A stretch of DNA of 64,000 bases from Raoultibacter timonensis. GTDB taxonomy: Bacteria; Actinomycetota; Coriobacteriia; Coriobacteriales; Eggerthellaceae. Below are positions 1 through 7,682 of this stretch, piece after piece; position 1 is the first letter of the stretch; each line of letters opens with the position of its first letter. Below the pieces are notes generated by a model. The model made no database searches and was not told the DNA's origin. It saw nothing but the letters and a program-made list of their open reading frames with translations. A program made the translations under genes and the position numbers. Location: assembly GCF_900240215.1 (NCBI RefSeq), contig NZ_LT964679.1, positions 351,515 to 415,514 of the forward strand. The letters are read 5' to 3'.

Positions 1-178
1 TGGGAGCCGCAGGGGCGCCGGGAGCTGCAGGGGCGCCGGGAGCTGCAGGGGCGCCGGGCATGGCAGCTTCGGGCAGGTCGGCGCCGCATTGCTCGCATTT
101 TTCCCGATCAGAGTCGTTAATAGCCCCGCACTCGGGGCATTTTTTTGGCAAGCTGATACCTGATGGTCTAAAACACAT
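1..178 (-). CDS. Zinc-ribbon mini-protein with Pro/Ala/Gly tail (C-terminus off the window)
   Basis: Reading leftward from an ATG at 178 gives a protein beginning MCFRPSGISLPKKCPECG, then a second CEQCG knuckle, then a tail of PGAPAA repeats that continues past the window edge. Two CxxC pairs about 15 residues apart predict a single zinc ribbon. The start is backed by an AGAAAGG ribosome-binding site. The protein is a clear paralogue of the one at 10124-10360 (same MCFRP start, same ribbon, same Pro/Gly/Ala tail) and a looser one of 28677-28868. The 10124 copy sits directly upstream of a molybdopterin enzyme in the same orientation, so a similar redox gene may lie just left of this window. 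Function unknown. Confidence 0.75.
   Translation of the reverse strand, partial: MCFRPSGISLPKKCPECGAINDSDREKCEQCGADLPEAAMPGAPAAPGAPAAPGAPAAP
2..55. repeat. 18-bp tandem repeat, three units
   Basis: Three consecutive copies of an 18-bp unit (gggagcYgcaggggcgcc) fill this stretch. On the minus strand they encode the repeating Pro-Gly-Ala-Pro-Ala-Ala tail of the zinc-ribbon mini-protein that runs off the left edge. The copies differ only at the seventh base, so copy number may vary between strains. Confidence 0.9.
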
Positions 179-307
179 GAGAATACCTTTCTTTTTCAAC
201 TGACATCCAAAACGAAATCGTCTTGGCACCTACTATGATGACAAGAAGACAAACCGAACCAAGCGTTGCACCTGCCTTCTTGTATCCAGATGGTAAAGAA
301 TCGACAT

Positions 308-907
308 CTACGCCGATTCTCCGGCCCCTTTTTCAAGAGCCTCGTAGCGCTGGTCTATGTCCTCGGGCGAAATACCGAGGTTGTTGAGGAAATTGTTGAA
401 CACCGGTACTTCGGAAACGGGGCGGGTACTTGCCGTCCGTGCCATAGCGCCGTAGTTTGAGAGGGGTGTGCGGCGTGTCTTCTTCGGAAGGACTTCGGCG
501 ATCTTCAAGTCGTAGATCAGCGTTTTTCCGGCGAGCTTGTTGTTGAAGTCGAGGAAAACATAGCCGTCTTCGATTTTCTGAACCAGCGCGGAAACCTTCT
601 GCCCCCCGGGGCCTGTGAAGGATATCCGCTGTCCAACGGGCAGTTCGTCCGCGTTGGGAACGTAGCGCAGATCGCGCTTCTGAACGTTGAATTCGCTGTA
701 GCGCCCGAAAGCCTTTTCGCAGGGGATGGTGACTGTGCGCGTTTCGCCGACTTCCATTTCTGCAAGGGCTTCGTCGATGCCCTTGATCACCTGTCCGGCT
801 CCAATGGTGATGTCCATCGGGCCGTTTTCCTCGCTTGAGTCGAAAACGGTGCCGTCTTCCAACATGCCCTTGTATTCGATGAGCACGCGTTGGCTATTAT
901 CATCCAT
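308..907 (-). CDS. FKBP-type peptidyl-prolyl cis-trans isomerase (SlyD-like)
   Basis: A 199-aa cytoplasmic protein. The N-terminal half is an FKBP domain: VLIEYKGMLEDGTVFDSS is the family's opening motif, followed by GAGQVIKGIDEAL and EKAFG. The insert and second beta segment (residues ~75-140) match SlyD-like two-domain FKBPs, which isomerise X-Pro bonds and act as folding chaperones. The start was placed at the ATG at 907, preceded by an AGGAGGAAA site; a longer reading frame upstream lacks FKBP similarity. The C-terminal ~55 residues are a family-atypical extension. Its neighbours do not suggest a specific client. Confidence 0.9.
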   Translation of the reverse strand: MDDNSQRVLIEYKGMLEDGTVFDSSEENGPMDITIGAGQVIKGIDEALAEMEVGETRTVTIPCEKAFGRYSEFNVQKRDLRYVPNADELPVGQRISFTGPGGQKVSALVQKIEDGYVFLDFNNKLAGKTLIYDLKIAEVLPKKTRRTPLSNYGAMARTASTRPVSEVPVFNNFLNNLGISPEDIDQRYEALEKGAGESA

Positions 908-1088
908 GCGTTTCCTCCTATTCTGAATCGCGTTGTTTCCAGACGGTTTTTGCCCCATATCCCATCCCGCGAGGTGGGATATGGGCGGGGACGTCGCACC
1001 GCCCCTTTGCTGTCTGATTCGCCACGAGAAGAGACGAATCGGGCCGGCACGCGCCATGCGATGCCCTTGCGTGCCGGCCGAAATGGGT

Positions 1089-2315
1089 TTACTTGCTCTG
1101 GGACTCCACGGCGTACTTGCCGCAGCGCACCATGAAGACGATGGAGCACACCAGGCCGATGGCGCCCACGATGCCCAAAGGAGCGGCCACCATGGCCCAG
1201 CTGCCAGTGGATTCCACGATGGCGCCCGCGATGGGGGCCGCAGGGATGCCGCCGAAATTGGACCCGATGGGCAGCGCGGCCATGACCAGCGCCACGCCGG
1301 CAGGGGTCTTTGCGGCCCACTGCGCGTTGGAGAACAGCGCCGGCGGCACGATGTTGGTGAACAGGCCTACCAACACGGCGACGACGATAATCGCGGCCTG
1401 GCCGGTGAAGATGAACTGGATGATGCCGGCAACCGTGCATAGCACCATGGTTCCCACCAGTACGAGCGGCTGGTTCTTGACCTTGCTCAGTACCACGCCG
1501 ATGATGAGCGAGCCCACGATGCCCGTGACGGTGGTGATGGACGACACCGAATTGGCGGCGGCCATGTCCATGCCTACGAGCGGGGTCTGCAGATAGGTGG
1601 GCGCCATGGCCGACCACACTGAGAAGATGAAGGCGAAGCAGGCGAACACGATGACGAGCAGCCACGAGTTCAAAGACGTGAGGCCCGCCCACGGCTTTAC
1701 GTCGCCGCCGGCCGCCACCATGGCCATTTCCTCAGCATGGTCGATGCGGATGCAGAAGACGGTGAGCAAAAGGCCGATCACCACGATGGCCAGGCACACC
1801 CACCAGACGCCCTGCCAGCCGCCCGTTGCGCTCAAGATGAATGCGTAGGAGTTCAGCATGATCAGGGAGCCTGCAGCGGTCCAGCATGCCCAGATGGAGT
1901 TCGGGATGCCGCGCTTGCTGGGATCCTTGAACAGAAGCGTGATGAGCGTGGGGCCTGCCGTGGCCAAAAAGCCGTTGCCCAAGCCGCCGATGAAGCGCGA
2001 AATGATGAACACTTCCACATTCGGCGCCAGCACGCCAACGAGTGAGTCAAGCGCCATGCACACGAGCGCGGCGATCAGCATGCCCTTCGGGCCGATCTTG
2101 GTCTGGATGGCGCCGGTGACGAACGCGATGATGGTGCCGGCCACCGAACAAGCCGACATGAACCAGCCAGCCTCGCCCAGGCCGCACTGGAAGTACTCCA
2201 TGAGGCTGCCCATGGCAGGCGGAACCTTGAAAAAGCCGATGGCGAAAATCGCTCCCATGATGAAGATGAGAATGAAATTCAACCAGGCATTGCCGGTCTT
2301 GCTTTTCTCTCCCAT
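1089..2315 (-). CDS. MFS transporter
   Basis: A 408-aa integral membrane protein of the major facilitator superfamily, with about 12 hydrophobic segments. The motif-A-like loop between TM2 and TM3 is weak (QTKIGPKGM), and ISRFIGGLGNGFLATAGPTL is the TM4 signature. The start is the ATG at 2315 with an AAAGGAG site; the frame is open further upstream but runs into an inverted repeat. It is divergent from a second MFS gene (2617-3888). It resembles the transporters found beside aromatic-reducing molybdoenzymes in Eggerthellaceae, so an organic-acid or phenolic substrate is plausible but unproven. Confidence 0.85.
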   Translation of the reverse strand: MGEKSKTGNAWLNFILIFIMGAIFAIGFFKVPPAMGSLMEYFQCGLGEAGWFMSACSVAGTIIAFVTGAIQTKIGPKGMLIAALVCMALDSLVGVLAPNVEVFIISRFIGGLGNGFLATAGPTLITLLFKDPSKRGIPNSIWACWTAAGSLIMLNSYAFILSATGGWQGVWWVCLAIVVIGLLLTVFCIRIDHAEEMAMVAAGGDVKPWAGLTSLNSWLLVIVFACFAFIFSVWSAMAPTYLQTPLVGMDMAAANSVSSITTVTGIVGSLIIGVVLSKVKNQPLVLVGTMVLCTVAGIIQFIFTGQAAIIVVAVLVGLFTNIVPPALFSNAQWAAKTPAGVALVMAALPIGSNFGGIPAAPIAGAIVESTGSWAMVAAPLGIVGAIGLVCSIVFMVRCGKYAVESQSK

Positions 2316-2391
2316 TGAACTCTCCTTTTGATCCTGTGTTTTCTGATTGGCAAAGCCAATTTTCAAAAGTATAGGAAACGGCTGAATTTGC

Positions 2392-2449
2392 CTTCTATGG
2401 AGATTGCTCCAAAAAAAGAACGGAGGTTTAGGGGCAATCTCCATAGAAG
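2392..2449. promoter_or_regulatory. Perfect 16-bp inverted repeat between divergent MFS genes
   Basis: Arms at 2392-2407 (cttctatggagattgc) and 2434-2449 are exact reverse complements, separated by 26 bases. The repeat lies in the 301-bp gap (2316-2616) between two divergently transcribed transporters. It could be an operator for a dimeric regulator or a hairpin in a 5' leader. The rest of the gap holds a short direct repeat (atttcgaaga twice, ~2586-2605) and the two ribosome-binding sites; nothing else is recognised. Confidence 0.6.
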
Positions 2450-2616
2450 CCGCATGAGCGCGCTCCATACAATAAACGCGCTGGGCCAACGGCGCGTTTG
2501 CCGGGGGTTTTGCTAGGGTCTGCGCTGGCAAGAGCCTGCAAGCGCCCTCGAGGGGAAGGCTCGCCGCGAGCCGATTGCGAAGGAAATTTCGAAGAATTTC
2601 GAAGACAGGGGGTTCT

Positions 2617-3888
2617 ATGCAAGAGGAAAAGCTCTATCCGTGGCGCTGGGCAATCTTGATAGGGATGACGATCCTGCTCATCGGCTTGCAGTTCGCGTTC
2701 ATTCTGCCGGGTGGCGCGGCTGTTATGGTCATGCAGCAGTACCAGTGCGAGCCGATGATGTTCTCTATGATCATGTCCATTCCGTATTTTTCCGGCGTGC
2801 TGTTCTGCGTCGCCGGTGGTGTGCTGGCCGACCGCGTCGGCTTGAACAAGGTATTCCTTGTGGCGTTCGCCATCGCGGCCTTGGGCGCGTTGGCGCGTTG
2901 CTTCACCACTGAGTACTGGCCGCTGTTCATTTCCAGCTTTTTTATGGGTACGGGCGTCGCTGCGCTGAACGCCAATTCGGCGAAGCTTTTGCGCACGTGG
3001 TTTCCCGGCACGGCGAATTCGTTCGCCATGGGCGTGTACACCGCTGGCATGTCGGCTGGTGCCGCCTTGGCCATCTGGGTAGGCTCGCACTTGGAGAGCG
3101 TTCAAGAAGGCTGGTGGTTGAGCTTCGGACTCATCGTGTTCGGGCTCGTTGCTTGGTTTGCGGTGTATCGCAAGCATCCCGACGGGGAAGTGCGGTCCAG
3201 CGAGCCGGTGGGTCAGTACATGCGCGAGGTTGTCAAAGACAAGTACGTGTGGGCCATCGCCATCACGGCGTTTCTCGTGTTCGGCATGACCAACGTAAAC
3301 GGCTCCTACATGGTGGCCGCTGTGACGACGCTTATGGGCGATCCGTCTCTGACGGGCATTGCGGGCGATATGTCCACTCTCAACACGGTTATTGCGTGCG
3401 TCGCCTCCATGGCGCTGCCGGTGGTCTTCGCTAAGCTGTTCAAAAACATGCGCGTACCGTTCATCATCTGCCTGGTGGGTACCGCCATCTGCTTCGCCAT
3501 CGTGTTCTTCCTTCCGTACGGCTCGGCTACATGGATCATCTTCTGCGTGCAACCGCTGCTTATGGCATGCGTCATGCCGTTCACGAAGATGCTGCCGACG
3601 CTTCTGCCTTCGGTCAAGCCCGAGCATTACGGCGTTGTGGGCGGCATTCAGGCGACGTTCCAGAACTTCGGCATGTTCCTGCTTGCCTCCTACGTTATTT
3701 CGCCCATTGCCATCGCGGCGACGGGTGCGGTCGACGGCGTGGTGTACTACCAGGGAATCTACGTGGCCACCGCTGTGTTGTGCGTGGTCGCAGTGCTCTC
3801 GCTGTTCCTGTTCCCGAATGTGCGCTCCAGCGTTGCCGGCAAGATTGCTGATGACCGAGCTGCTGTCGAAGGCGAACAAGAGCAATAG
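2617..3888 (+). CDS. MFS transporter
   Basis: A 423-aa polytopic protein with 12 predicted membrane segments. The cytoplasmic loop after TM2 reads GGVLADRVGLNKVF, a recognisable MFS motif A (GxxxDRxGxxx). It carries a short charged N-terminus and a C-terminal acidic tail. The chosen ATG at 2617 follows an AGGGGG site; an upstream in-frame ATG at 2575 would add a basic leader with no membrane character. It is divergent from the MFS gene at 1089-2315, with which it shares the inverted repeat. The two proteins are not close paralogues. Substrate unknown. Confidence 0.87.
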   Translation: MQEEKLYPWRWAILIGMTILLIGLQFAFILPGGAAVMVMQQYQCEPMMFSMIMSIPYFSGVLFCVAGGVLADRVGLNKVFLVAFAIAALGALARCFTTEYWPLFISSFFMGTGVAALNANSAKLLRTWFPGTANSFAMGVYTAGMSAGAALAIWVGSHLESVQEGWWLSFGLIVFGLVAWFAVYRKHPDGEVRSSEPVGQYMREVVKDKYVWAIAITAFLVFGMTNVNGSYMVAAVTTLMGDPSLTGIAGDMSTLNTVIACVASMALPVVFAKLFKNMRVPFIICLVGTAICFAIVFFLPYGSATWIIFCVQPLLMACVMPFTKMLPTLLPSVKPEHYGVVGGIQATFQNFGMFLLASYVISPIAIAATGAVDGVVYYQGIYVATAVLCVVAVLSLFLFPNVRSSVAGKIADDRAAVEGEQEQ

Positions 3889-3974
3889 CGCACGGTTTGC
3901 CGGCGGGCGCTCGCCGTCTGCGAGCGGCGTCGCAGCAAAAACGTTTTACATGGGTTGACGTGTTGCATGCCAGC

Positions 3975-4008
3975 CGCAGGGAGCCTCCGTACGCGGAGGC
4001 TCCCTGCG
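3975..4008. terminator. Long perfect hairpin between two MFS genes
   Basis: Arms 3975-3989 and 3994-4008 form a perfect 15-bp GC-rich stem with a 4-nt loop, 87 bases after the stop of the upstream MFS gene. No U-tract follows in either direction, so it would be an I-shaped terminator of the kind proposed for actinobacteria, or a transcript-end stabiliser. Confidence 0.55.
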
Positions 4009-4054
4009 AGCTGAGGGAGAAAAGAACACTACGGGTACGGGAGGAAGGCTGAAC

Positions 4055-5308
4055 ATGGCACTGCCACACGTGGGAGAATGGCTCGTTGCCCCGCAACGGC
4101 GCTTGCGCATCGGCGGGCTCATGGCGCTTCTGGCTGTGTCGTCGTTCATGACGCCGCTTTCGCTTGACATGTACACGCCGGCTGTGCCCTACATGGCGGG
4201 TTACTTTTCCACTACGCCCGATATGGTGAACCTCACGCTTTCGGGATTCTTCGTCTGCTTCACGCTGGGTATGCTCGTGTTCGGGCCGATAAGCGATCGT
4301 TTCGGACGTAGGCCCGCGTTCGTCGCAAGCTATGCGCTCTATGTCGTCGGAAGTCTGCTATGTGCGCTTTCTCCCACTGTGGAGGTGTTCGTGTTCGCCC
4401 GTGTGCTGCAAGGGCTGGGAGCAGGGGGTGCGTCCTCAGTGAGCATGGCTGTGGTGAAAGACGCGTTCGACGCCGCCCATCGCGGCACCGTATTGGGTAT
4501 CATGCAGGTGCTCTTTGTCATTGGCCCCGTGGTGGCGCCGCTGCTGGGCGCGGTCATTATCAGCTCGCTCGGTTGGCGTGCGTCATTCTGGGCGCTTACC
4601 GTTGTGGGTGTTGCGGCGTTTGCGGCCTCGCTTGCGTTCGAGGAGACCATTTCCGACGAGGGAAGGGTGCGCGGCGGTGCGGGTGTGGTCTTGGGCCGCT
4701 TGGCGGCAGTAGCGCGCAACAAGGGTTTCATGGTGTTCCTCGTTGCTGTGAGTTGTCTTGAAATGAGTTTCATGGCCTACATCGCCGTGGCATCGTATGT
4801 GTACATGGGTATCTATGGTTTAGGCGAGATGAGCTACAGCCTGTGCTTTTCCGCTGCGGCGCTTGTAGGCGTGGCGGGGCCGGCGCTCTATGCGGCCATT
4901 TCAAAGCGCACGGGCGTGAAGCTGTTCACTACGGGCGCCCTCGTGCTGGGTTTTGTGGGAGGCGTGCTGCTGGCCACGGTAGGCCGCTGTGGGTTTCTGG
5001 CGTTCTGCCTGGTGAGCATGGTGGTGCCTATCATGCAGGCGTGTGTGCGGCCGTATTCCACCAACATTCTGCTTGAACAGCAGAAAAGCGACACAGGTTC
5101 TGCGTCTGCTCTCATCAGCTTCATTCGCGGCGTCATAGGCTCTATGGGCATGCTCATGCCGCTCTTGCCGTGGCCCGACTACATCACGGCTTTGAGCGTC
5201 ACCACTATGGTCGCCCTTGCGGTGGGCATCGTGCTGTGGGTGCTCCTGATGCGCTCGTGCATTCCGCTGGCCACCGTGAAGGGTGACCAGCCCGCGAAAC
5301 CGTGGTAG
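4055..5308 (+). CDS. Bcr/CflA-type MFS multidrug efflux transporter
   Basis: A 417-aa, 12-TM member of the drug:H+ antiporter-1 branch of MFS. Diagnostic features are the TM1 motif SLDMYTPAVP (the Bcr/CflA LDMYLPAxP signature), motif A GPISDRFGRRP after TM2, and the TM4 motif ARVLQGLGAGG followed by the TM5 antiporter motif around GPVVAPLLGAVI. It starts at the ATG at 4055 behind GGGAGGAAGG. It is separated from the upstream transporter by a hairpin, so it is probably its own unit, and it converges on the PucR-type gene with 33 bases between the stops. Family members export chloramphenicol-like drugs, bicyclomycin or amino acids; the substrate here is unknown. Confidence 0.88.
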   Translation: MALPHVGEWLVAPQRRLRIGGLMALLAVSSFMTPLSLDMYTPAVPYMAGYFSTTPDMVNLTLSGFFVCFTLGMLVFGPISDRFGRRPAFVASYALYVVGSLLCALSPTVEVFVFARVLQGLGAGGASSVSMAVVKDAFDAAHRGTVLGIMQVLFVIGPVVAPLLGAVIISSLGWRASFWALTVVGVAAFAASLAFEETISDEGRVRGGAGVVLGRLAAVARNKGFMVFLVAVSCLEMSFMAYIAVASYVYMGIYGLGEMSYSLCFSAAALVGVAGPALYAAISKRTGVKLFTTGALVLGFVGGVLLATVGRCGFLAFCLVSMVVPIMQACVRPYSTNILLEQQKSDTGSASALISFIRGVIGSMGMLMPLLPWPDYITALSVTTMVALAVGIVLWVLLMRSCIPLATVKGDQPAKPW

Positions 5309-5341
5309 GAATCCATTCCCAAATACCTTTCGCCGCCGCGC

Positions 5342-7018
5342 TTACGCCTTGTTTCCGCCTGCGTCGTCTTGGACATCGATGAATATCTTCTCGATGGACT
5401 CGTGGCTCATGGTCAGGAAGAACACCTTGAAATCGAGCATCATGCGGTCGCGCGCCGTGCGCCAGGAGAGGTCGAAGTCAAAGCGTTTCTGCAGCTTCTC
5501 AATGTGGTACAGCACGGTGTTGCGATGCATGTACAGCCGCTGCGCCACCGCCGTGGCGTTTCGCCCGTAATACAGGTAGAACCAGAACAAAGCCAGGTAG
5601 TTCGTATCGTTTTGTTGGTCTTCCTCGTAGATTTTCTCCAGAATGGTGTGCTGGAAGCAGAAGCTCATAAAGCGTGCGTCTTTGTCGCTTGGGTCGACGA
5701 GAAAATAGAGCAGGGCGTCACCGAACAGATAGACACCCTTGCTCGCTTCATGCTCCGAGGCGAACTGCTCGCTGCTGATGGTGTTTTTGAGCCCCAGCGC
5801 AATTTTCGCCTGGCGGTAAGCCAGATCAAGGTTGGTGATACCGGTGAACACCTCTGAGACGCCGCTTATGATGCCCAGTGGCTGGTAGATGCGTTTGCTC
5901 AGGTCTTCTATGGTTTTGATGTGGGAGAGCATGCTGTCGCTCGGCGGCGTGTGGCACAGCACGAGCGTGGCGTTCTGGTAGGGGAAGCAAAACACGTCAC
6001 CTTTGTTGATGCCGATTGCCGCGCGTATCGCCCGCGCGGCGTGGTCGGGTTCTGTTTCCCCGTCCACTTCCATGACGATGAGTTTGAACTCCGTGTCATC
6101 GGCGAGGTGGGCGAGTTCCATCTGCGAGCGTACGTATTCGTCGGTCACCTCTGCGTGTTCGAGCATCTTAGAGAAGAAGAAATAATGCGGGACGTTCAGC
6201 TTCACCTGCGTGCGCCACAGCATTTCGCACAGAGGCATGATGTGCCGGGCCAATATGCCGAACAGGTCTTTAAGCCCTTCGGTCAACGGTGTGGCGTTGC
6301 ACGACATGGACAGGGATCCAAAGTAGGTGTGGTTCAGATACAAGGGGCGCGACAGGCGCGCGTAGGGCGTCAGGTCGGACGGGGGTTTGATGTAATAATC
6401 TTTTTCGGAAAGGCGATGTCGCTTCTCTTCGATCATTTGCGGCGTCAGACAACCTGTTTCGATGATTAGGCGGTGCAGGTTATCGGGCGGTTCGATGTTG
6501 GAAGTTCGGGCGATAACGTTAAAGCTATTATCGGAAACGAACATGAAGTTCTTGATCACCGTGGTGCTTGCATCGAGCATTTCGGTGAGCGTTCCACGGC
6601 AGGCGACTATGCGATCAAGCTCGTTTTGCCAGATGAGCAACTGGGTGAAATACGACTGCAGCTTGAAGATGAAATAGGCGAACCGACTTTGCTGCCGGAT
6701 AACTATCATGCGGTCGCGATAGGGTTTCGAGGAAAAACCTTTTTCAGCTCGGCAGTCCTCGGGGGGGGGTGCTTCAGTGCCCTGCTCTTTTTTTCCGGCA
6801 AGGACGAGTACGAATGCGGTGGGCTTTTCCCGAAGCAGTGCCTCGGCCTCGTCTTCGCCGCACACGAACAGCAGGTGGGCATCTGCAATGTTCGAGGGTG
6901 CCGCGCAATCGACGTTTTCGCGAGAAACCGCGGCAAACCATCGAAAGCTTTTTCGGGGTAGGGGGGCCGGCTTATAGAGGATATCCGATTGTGTAAGTAG
7001 ATCGAGCAGCATATTCAT
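5342..7018 (-). CDS. PucR/CdaR-family transcriptional regulator
   Basis: A ~558-aa cytoplasmic regulator. The C-terminus carries the PucR-type helix-turn-helix: YYGRNATAVAQRLYMHRNTV followed by LYHIEKLQKRF, a typical HTH_30 (CdaR) domain in which the RNTVxYRI-like helix contacts DNA. The middle (residues ~280-430) resembles the CdaR GGDEF-like region; the N-terminal half is a PucR-like sensory part. The start is uncertain: I chose the ATG at 7018 (MNMLLDLLTQSDIL). A GTG at 7087 with a G-rich upstream stretch and an ATG at 7153 are alternatives, and the frame is open to 7342. The family responds to purines, sugar acids or aromatic catabolites. The redox operon at 7.3-10.4 kb is a possible target. 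Confidence 0.82.
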   Translation of the reverse strand: MNMLLDLLTQSDILYKPAPLPRKSFRWFAAVSRENVDCAAPSNIADAHLLFVCGEDEAEALLREKPTAFVLVLAGKKEQGTEAPPPEDCRAEKGFSSKPYRDRMIVIRQQSRFAYFIFKLQSYFTQLLIWQNELDRIVACRGTLTEMLDASTTVIKNFMFVSDNSFNVIARTSNIEPPDNLHRLIIETGCLTPQMIEEKRHRLSEKDYYIKPPSDLTPYARLSRPLYLNHTYFGSLSMSCNATPLTEGLKDLFGILARHIMPLCEMLWRTQVKLNVPHYFFFSKMLEHAEVTDEYVRSQMELAHLADDTEFKLIVMEVDGETEPDHAARAIRAAIGINKGDVFCFPYQNATLVLCHTPPSDSMLSHIKTIEDLSKRIYQPLGIISGVSEVFTGITNLDLAYRQAKIALGLKNTISSEQFASEHEASKGVYLFGDALLYFLVDPSDKDARFMSFCFQHTILEKIYEEDQQNDTNYLALFWFYLYYGRNATAVAQRLYMHRNTVLYHIEKLQKRFDFDLSWRTARDRMMLDFKVFFLTMSHESIEKIFIDVQDDAGGNKA

Positions 7019-7219
7019 GGTGACCGATGGAAGGTTGGCCCCCGTCGCTGGAGAAAAGTCGATATCTTGTGTGGACGAATCTGTCACAGGACCCCCGCTC
7101 TGTGTTGCAAGATATGGCGCGATGCCTCGAATTGCAGGCAGTAAGTATACCATGTGCTGATGGGGGTTTATCGATGAGGATTTAGCCTGTTCGCTCTCGA
7201 GCCGATAGAGCCCGTTAAA

Positions 7220-7254
7220 GCAAGGGGGCGATCGCGCTGCGATCGCCCCCTTGC
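7220..7254 (-). terminator. Perfect 16-bp hairpin downstream of the minus-strand redox operon
   Basis: Arms 7220-7235 and 7239-7254 pair perfectly around a 3-nt loop. It lies 66 bases past the ferredoxin stop and is the second of two tandem hairpins. On the minus strand it is followed by a short T-run (CTTTAAC). Probably part of a double terminator; it also lies upstream of the PucR-type gene. Confidence 0.6.
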
Positions 7255-7282
7255 GTACGTCTTGAGGAAAACGCAAGCCTTT

Positions 7283-7315
7283 GTCCGGTATGCTCAGCAG
7301 CTGAGCATACCGGAC
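7283..7315 (-). terminator. Perfect 15-bp hairpin just after the ferredoxin stop codon
   Basis: Arms 7283-7297 and 7301-7315 pair perfectly around a 3-nt loop, starting 4 bases beyond the stop codon of the ferredoxin gene at 7320. No U-tract follows on the minus strand. Position and stability argue for operon termination or 3'-end protection. Confidence 0.6.
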
Positions 7316-7319
7316 GATT

Positions 7320-7682
7320 TTAGTCCTTTTCCCCTGGAGCAAACAGTACGCACTTCTTGATGTAGGTCATCTTCTTCGCGAGCTCTTCAACGTCGCCGTA
7401 TTCCATGACTTTCGCTTGGCAGTTGTGCACGCAGGCGGGTAGCTTGCCCATGCTTGTACGGTCGGCGCATAGGTCGCACAGGTCGGTTGGTACGGGGATG
7501 AAGAAGTAGTCCCAACGCCCATCGGGCTTCTTTGCCGGGCCGTATTCCATTACCTTGATGCCGAACTCGCCTTTGTCGAGTCCGCGCTCCTTTTTGCAGG
7601 CTACTTCGCAGGCATGGCAGCCGGTGCAGAAATCGTACTGTACGATGAGGCCCTGATTAGAATTCGAGATGGTTGCGCTCAT
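7320..7682 (-). CDS. Small 4Fe-4S ferredoxin partner of molybdoenzyme 1
   Basis: A 120-aa DmsB/NrfC-like electron-transfer protein, shorter than the ~200-aa four-cluster DmsB. Cysteines are at 19, 22, 25 and 29 (FCTGCHACEVAC) and at 69, 72, 84 and 88 (CDLC...CVHNC), enough for two [4Fe-4S] clusters. There is no membrane segment and no export signal. It overlaps the 3' end of the molybdopterin gene upstream by 26 bases, implying translational coupling. It should carry electrons to the catalytic subunit from an unidentified cytoplasmic donor. Close paralogues follow the other two catalytic genes (15671-16006, 18805-19137). Confidence 0.9.
   Translation of the reverse strand: MSATISNSNQGLIVQYDFCTGCHACEVACKKERGLDKGEFGIKVMEYGPAKKPDGRWDYFFIPVPTDLCDLCADRTSMGKLPACVHNCQAKVMEYGDVEELAKKMTYIKKCVLFAPGEKD

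Noticed and set aside
2428-3885. 485-aa minus-strand reading frame opposite the MFS gene at 2617-3888
   Set aside because: Low-complexity, His/Arg-rich product with no domain and no membrane character; the plus strand encodes a clear 12-TM transporter, so this is an antisense shadow.
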